Below are positions 60,553 through 64,000 of a stretch of 64,000 bases of DNA, piece by piece. Origin of the DNA: Aeromonas hydrophila subsp. hydrophila ATCC 7966 (GTDB lineage Bacteria > Pseudomonadota > Gammaproteobacteria > Enterobacterales > Aeromonadaceae). The position numbers and the translations under genes are program-made. Where the stretch lies: NCBI RefSeq assembly GCF_000014805.1, contig NC_008570.1:4267501-4331500 (forward strand), read 5' to 3'. Numbering within the stretch: position 1 is the first letter of the stretch; the number at the start of each line of letters is the position of its first letter. The notes below the pieces were generated by a model, which was given only the letters and a program-made list of their open reading frames with translations, made no database searches and was not told the origin of the DNA.

Positions 60553-62460
60553 ATGAACTTGAACCGGGTTACAAAGCAGCTAAGTGTATCACGACTCTTC
60601 GGCATCCTACTCGCGGCAGTACTGCTTGCCGCCTGTGCGTCGGAGCCCAATCAATCAGCCGGACAATCCGGCATGCCGTCGGCCTTCTCGGATCTGACCA
60701 AGAATGCCCAGTGGTATCTGGCGCAGGTGGACCCGGCCAAACCGGCCGAAGCCTTCACCTGGCAGGTGATGGCGGCACGCAGCTATCTGGCGCTCGGCCA
60801 GGCCAAACCGGCCGCGGCCCTGTTCCAGCAACTGCAGAAGCAGGGCCAGAGCGCCGAGCAAAAAGCCCAGCTGCAACTGTTGCAGGCTCACCTGCTGCTC
60901 GCCCAGGGCAACGCCAACCAGGCGCTGATCCTGCTGGAGGGCAAGCCCGAGGTGGCGCTGGATGCCGATACCCAGAAGGACTGGTATCGCCAGCGGGTGG
61001 TGCTGCAACTGGACATCAACAACAAGTTCGGTGCCGCCAAGTCGCTGATCCTGCTGGAGCCCTATCTGGCCCAGAATGAGTTGGCCACCAATCACCAGCA
61101 AATCTGGTCACTGCTCAAAAGCATGACCCCCTCCACCCTGCAGGCACTGGAAGAGGCGCCGGCTCCCGACGTGACTACCGGCTGGCTGCGACTGGCGGCG
61201 CTGGTGAACGAGTTCGGCGCCCAGCCCAATCAGCTGGCACGCCAGCTCGCTGGCTGGAAGCAGGCCTTCCCGAACCACCCGGCCCAGAAAGACATGCCGG
61301 CGGGTCTGGGTGATCTGGCGACCAGCAACATCAATACCCTGCAGCAGATCGCCGTGTTCCTGCCGCTCTCCGGCAATCTGGAGGCTCAGGGCGCCGCCAT
61401 CCGCAACGGCATGCTGATGTCTTACAAGGAGAATCAGGGCCAGTTCACCCTGAACTTCTACGACACCCAGACCAAGTCGATGGGCGAGCTCTACAAACAG
61501 GCGATTCAGGAAGGGGCCAACATGATCATCGGCCCACTGCTCAAAGACCGGGTCGAGGAGCTGCTCAAGTCCAATCCGACCGTGCCGGTACTGGCTCTCA
61601 ACGAGCTGGACAAGCCGATCGTCAATGACAACACCTTCTACTTCTCCCTCTCCGCCGCCGCCGATGCAGCGCAGGCCGCCCAGTACCTCTACGGTCAGGG
61701 CTATCGCAAGCCGCTGCTGATCGCCGCCCAGGGCCGGATCGGCTATGGCAGCATCAAGGCGTTTGAACAGGCTTGGGCCACCGTGAGCCAGGACAAGCCG
61801 GTCGTCGCCACCTTCGGCGCTCGCAACGAAGTGCAGGGCATGGTCAAGAACGCCCTGAGCGGTCGCTCCACCGCCCGGGCCGGCGAAGTGGTACAGCTTG
61901 CTGACACGGCGCCGCGCAGCATCGACGTGGTCTATGTGGTCGCCAACAGCCTGGAGACCCGGATGATCAAGCCGTATGTGGACATCTCGGTCAATCCGAT
62001 GGGCAGCCTGCCGATCTACAGCAGCTCGCGCAGCTATGACAGCGCCACCACCGAAGTGGCCTCCGAGCTCAACGGCATGCATATCTCCGACATGCCGCTG
62101 CTGCTGGGGGGCTACGAGAAGCAGCGCGAACAGATCGCCCTGCTCTGGCCGCAAACCCAGGGGGATCTGCTGCGCCTATTCGCGCTGGGCTACGATGCCG
62201 TGGCGCTGGCAGAAAACCTGCAGCAGATGCGCAAGGTCAATGCCATGCAGCAGCCGGGCATGAGCGGCCAGCTGAGCGTGGATGCCAGCGGCAACATAAT
62301 GCGGGTACTGGACTGGGCCACCTACCAGAACGGCAAGCTGGTCAGCGACAGTGCCATGCCTCAGCTCGAGGGAGCCCCCCATGAAGGGTCTATTGGCACG
62401 GATGCACCAGCAGTGGCAGAACCTGTTCCCGTCAGCACCGAGCAAGGGACAGCACTTTGA
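60553..62460 (+). CDS. lpoA: Penicillin-binding protein activator LpoA
   Basis: LpoA is the outer-membrane lipoprotein that reaches through the periplasm to activate PBP1a. The 635-residue protein has a lipoprotein signal (lipobox LLAAC), an N-terminal TPR-like helical domain and a C-terminal domain with the periplasmic-binding-protein fold (from about residue 260, IAVFLPLSGNLEAQGAAIRNGM). The start at 60553 is preferred over 60526 because of the promoter position; GGGGA lies immediately before it, close for a ribosome site. The end overlaps yraN by 80 bases. Confidence 0.93.
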   Translation: MNLNRVTKQLSVSRLFGILLAAVLLAACASEPNQSAGQSGMPSAFSDLTKNAQWYLAQVDPAKPAEAFTWQVMAARSYLALGQAKPAAALFQQLQKQGQSAEQKAQLQLLQAHLLLAQGNANQALILLEGKPEVALDADTQKDWYRQRVVLQLDINNKFGAAKSLILLEPYLAQNELATNHQQIWSLLKSMTPSTLQALEEAPAPDVTTGWLRLAALVNEFGAQPNQLARQLAGWKQAFPNHPAQKDMPAGLGDLATSNINTLQQIAVFLPLSGNLEAQGAAIRNGMLMSYKENQGQFTLNFYDTQTKSMGELYKQAIQEGANMIIGPLLKDRVEELLKSNPTVPVLALNELDKPIVNDNTFYFSLSAAADAAQAAQYLYGQGYRKPLLIAAQGRIGYGSIKAFEQAWATVSQDKPVVATFGARNEVQGMVKNALSGRSTARAGEVVQLADTAPRSIDVVYVVANSLETRMIKPYVDISVNPMGSLPIYSSSRSYDSATTEVASELNGMHISDMPLLLGGYEKQREQIALLWPQTQGDLLRLFALGYDAVALAENLQQMRKVNAMQQPGMSGQLSVDASGNIMRVLDWATYQNGKLVSDSAMPQLEGAPHEGSIGTDAPAVAEPVPVSTEQGTAL

Positions 62461-62773
62461 ACAGCTAGCGGAACGCTGGTTGCAGGCCCGCGGCCTGCAG
62501 CCGGTGACCCGCAACTACCGCTGCCGGGGCGGCGAGATCGATCTCATCATGCGCCAGGGGGAGACCCTGGTGTTTGTTGAGGTCCGTTACCGCTCCCAGA
62601 CCAGCCATGGCGGCGCCGCCGCCTCGGTCACCCGGTGCAAACAGCACAAGATCGTGCTGGCAGCACGCCACTATTTCAAGCAACATGCCATCAACGAGGC
62701 CAGCCAGGCCTGCCGATTCGATGTGATCGCGTTCGAGGGCGACCAGCCAGACTGGATCCAGAACGCATTTTAA
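62381..62773 (+). CDS. yraN: YraN/UPF0102-family nuclease-fold protein
   Basis: A 130-residue protein of unknown role with a PD-(D/E)xK nuclease-like core, seen as RGGEIDLI followed by VFVEVRYR. The ATG at 62381 has AGGGAG six bases before it, inside the end of lpoA in another frame; an ATG at 62402 is also possible. The order lpoA-yraN-diaA-dolP is the E. coli one. Confidence 0.92.
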   Translation: MKGLLARMHQQWQNLFPSAPSKGQHFEQLAERWLQARGLQPVTRNYRCRGGEIDLIMRQGETLVFVEVRYRSQTSHGGAAASVTRCKQHKIVLAARHYFKQHAINEASQACRFDVIAFEGDQPDWIQNAF

Positions 62774-62782
62774 GAGGACCCC

Positions 62783-63373
62783 ATGACTGACCGCATCAAA
62801 GAGAACTACACCGAGAGCATCCAGACCAAGATAGCCGCCGCCGAGGCGCTGCCGGATGCCATCCATACCGCAGCCCAGATGCTGACCATCTGCCTGCTCA
62901 ATGGCCACAAGGTGATGGCATGCGGCAACGGTCCTTCCGCAGCGCTGGCCCAGCTGTTCATCTCGGAATTGGTCAACTGCTACGAAACCGAGCGCCCTTC
63001 CCTGCCCGGCATGGCGCTGACCCCTGACATGGCCACCATCAGCGCCATCGCCACCGACCACGGTTTTGAAGAGGTGTATGCCAAGCAGATCCGGGCGCTC
63101 GGTCAGCCCAGCGACATCCTGGTGGTCATCACCACCACCGGCAACAGCCGCAGCCTGATCAAGGCCGCCGAGGCCGCCCTCTCCCGCGACATGACCATAG
63201 TGGTGCTGGGTGGTGGTGACGGCGGCGAGATCGCTGGCCTGCTCGGCCCCAACGACGTGGAGATCCGGGTACCGTCGGCTCGTCGCCCCCGCATTCTGGA
63301 AGTGAACCTGTTGACCCTGCACTGCCTGTGTGATCTCATCGACCAGACTCTTTTCCCGCAACAGGAAGATTGA
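62783..63373 (+). CDS. diaA: DnaA initiator-associating protein DiaA
   Basis: DiaA binds DnaA and promotes its assembly at oriC. The 196-residue protein has a SIS fold ([17 protein letters not shown], then [15 protein letters not shown]). It follows yraN by nine bases and precedes dolP by four. Confidence 0.94.
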   Translation: MTDRIKENYTESIQTKIAAAEALPDAIHTAAQMLTICLLNGHKVMACGNGPSAALAQLFISELVNCYETERPSLPGMALTPDMATISAIATDHGFEEVYAKQIRALGQPSDILVVITTTGNSRSLIKAAEAALSRDMTIVVLGGGDGGEIAGLLGPNDVEIRVPSARRPRILEVNLLTLHCLCDLIDQTLFPQQED

Positions 63374-63377
63374 AACC

Positions 63378-63956
63378 ATGAACAAGCAAATACTCCTGCT
63401 CGGCCTGCTGGCCGGCACCCTGCTGCTGCAAGGTTGCGCGGCCGTAGTGGTAGGCGGTGCCGCCGGCACCGCCAAAGCCTCCGGCGATCGCCGCACCCTG
63501 GGCGCCCAGTGGGATGATCAGGCTATCGAGCTGAAAGCGGCCAACCTGCTGGCTGACAACAAGCCGCTCAGCGCGGCCAGCAAGATCAGCGTCTACAGCA
63601 ACAACGGCCGCGTGCTGCTGGTCGGCCAGACACCTTCTGACGCTTACAAGCTCGAAGCTGGCAAGATAGTGGCCCGCATCGAGGGTGTGCGCCACGTCTA
63701 CAACGAATTGCGCCTCGGCCAGCCGGTCAGCATAGGGGTTCGCAGCAACGACTCCTGGATCACCTCCAAGGTGCGGACAGACATGCTGGGCGCCAAGAAT
63801 TTTGACAGTGCCAAGGTCAAGGTGGTCACCGAGAATGGTGAGGTATTCCTGATTGGCCTGGTCACTCGCCAGGAAGGGGAGCACGCCGTCGAGATCGCCC
63901 GCCACGTCAGCGGCGTGAAGCGCGTGATCAAGGCCTTCGAGTTCGCCCAGAACTAA
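63378..63956 (+). CDS. dolP: BON-domain outer-membrane lipoprotein DolP
   Basis: DolP (YraP) keeps the outer membrane intact and interacts with the Bam machinery; it gathers at the division site. The 192-residue lipoprotein starts MNKQILLLGLLAGTLLLQGC, with lipobox LLQGC, and has two BON domains (about 48-115 and 125-190). The ATG at 63378 follows AGGAAG; the frame upstream lies in diaA. Confidence 0.95.
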   Translation: MNKQILLLGLLAGTLLLQGCAAVVVGGAAGTAKASGDRRTLGAQWDDQAIELKAANLLADNKPLSAASKISVYSNNGRVLLVGQTPSDAYKLEAGKIVARIEGVRHVYNELRLGQPVSIGVRSNDSWITSKVRTDMLGAKNFDSAKVKVVTENGEVFLIGLVTRQEGEHAVEIARHVSGVKRVIKAFEFAQN

Positions 63957-64000
63957 CACTGACTACCGACGCTCGGCATAAAAAAACGCAGCCAGTTGGC

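Noticed and set aside
63957..64000. Possible terminator after dolP
   Set aside because: An A run and the start of a possible stem are visible, but the window ends before a second arm.

Overview
The window is a conserved chromosomal stretch of a high-GC gammaproteobacterium, most likely an Aeromonas. The main reasons are the four-gene type IV pilus block in tapABCD order between nadC and coaE, the complete dcw (division and cell wall) cluster, the pdhR-aceEF-lpdA operon and the overall protein similarity to enterobacterial and vibrio orthologues. The genus call is inference from gene order and protein recognition; no database was searched.

Layout. 1-1.5 kb: an unrecognised protein running off the left edge, then a minus-strand tRNA operon (Phe-Thr-Phe-Asn). 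1.5-5.2 kb: plsY divergent from folB-folK, a YbaK-like deacylase gene and an MdtD-type drug exporter. 5.2-7.8 kb: a CobW-family GTPase co-oriented with an ALO-like FAD oxidoreductase. 7.9-11.1 kb: a LysE exporter divergent from a LysR regulator, and a CSS-EAL phosphodiesterase. 11.2-16.4 kb: acnB with a GTG start and a structured leader, and a patatin/beta-barrel (PlpD-like, type Vd) secreted phospholipase. 16.5-20.6 kb: two adjacent chemoreceptors with almost the same signalling half, and a 60-residue lipoprotein. 20.6-27.9 kb: lpdA, aceF (three lipoyl domains), aceE and pdhR with two PdhR operators, an FNR-like box and a CRP-like box. 28-30.1 kb: ampD, a small aspartic protease and nadC. 30.2-36.5 kb: tapABCD, coaE, zapD and yacG. 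36.5-58.7 kb: mutT, a TPR/glycosyltransferase-like gene, secA, an M23 peptidase, lpxC, ftsZ, ftsA, ftsQ, murC, murG, ftsW, murD, mraY, murF, murE, ftsI, ftsL, rsmH and mraZ, all on the minus strand. 59-64 kb: RNase P RNA, rsmI, and the plus-strand lpoA-yraN-diaA-dolP group.

How the genes fit together. The large minus-strand block builds peptidoglycan precursors (MurC/D/E/F, MraY, MurG), flips or polymerises them at the septum (FtsW, FtsI) and assembles the Z-ring (FtsZ, FtsA, FtsQ, FtsL). LpxC controls lipid A synthesis and SecA drives export. AmpD recycles peptidoglycan, LpoA activates PBP1a, and ZapD and DolP also act at the envelope or division site. The pdh genes supply acetyl-CoA under pyruvate and probably oxygen control.

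I found no CRISPR array, prophage, insertion sequence, integron or defence island. The less ordinary points are the pilin gene, whose base composition changes abruptly after its conserved 5' end; a well-formed minus-strand terminator with no known gene to terminate; the absence of ddlB, with a near-consensus promoter in its place before ftsQ; tandem MraZ-type repeats at the mraZ promoter; and the chemoreceptor pair.
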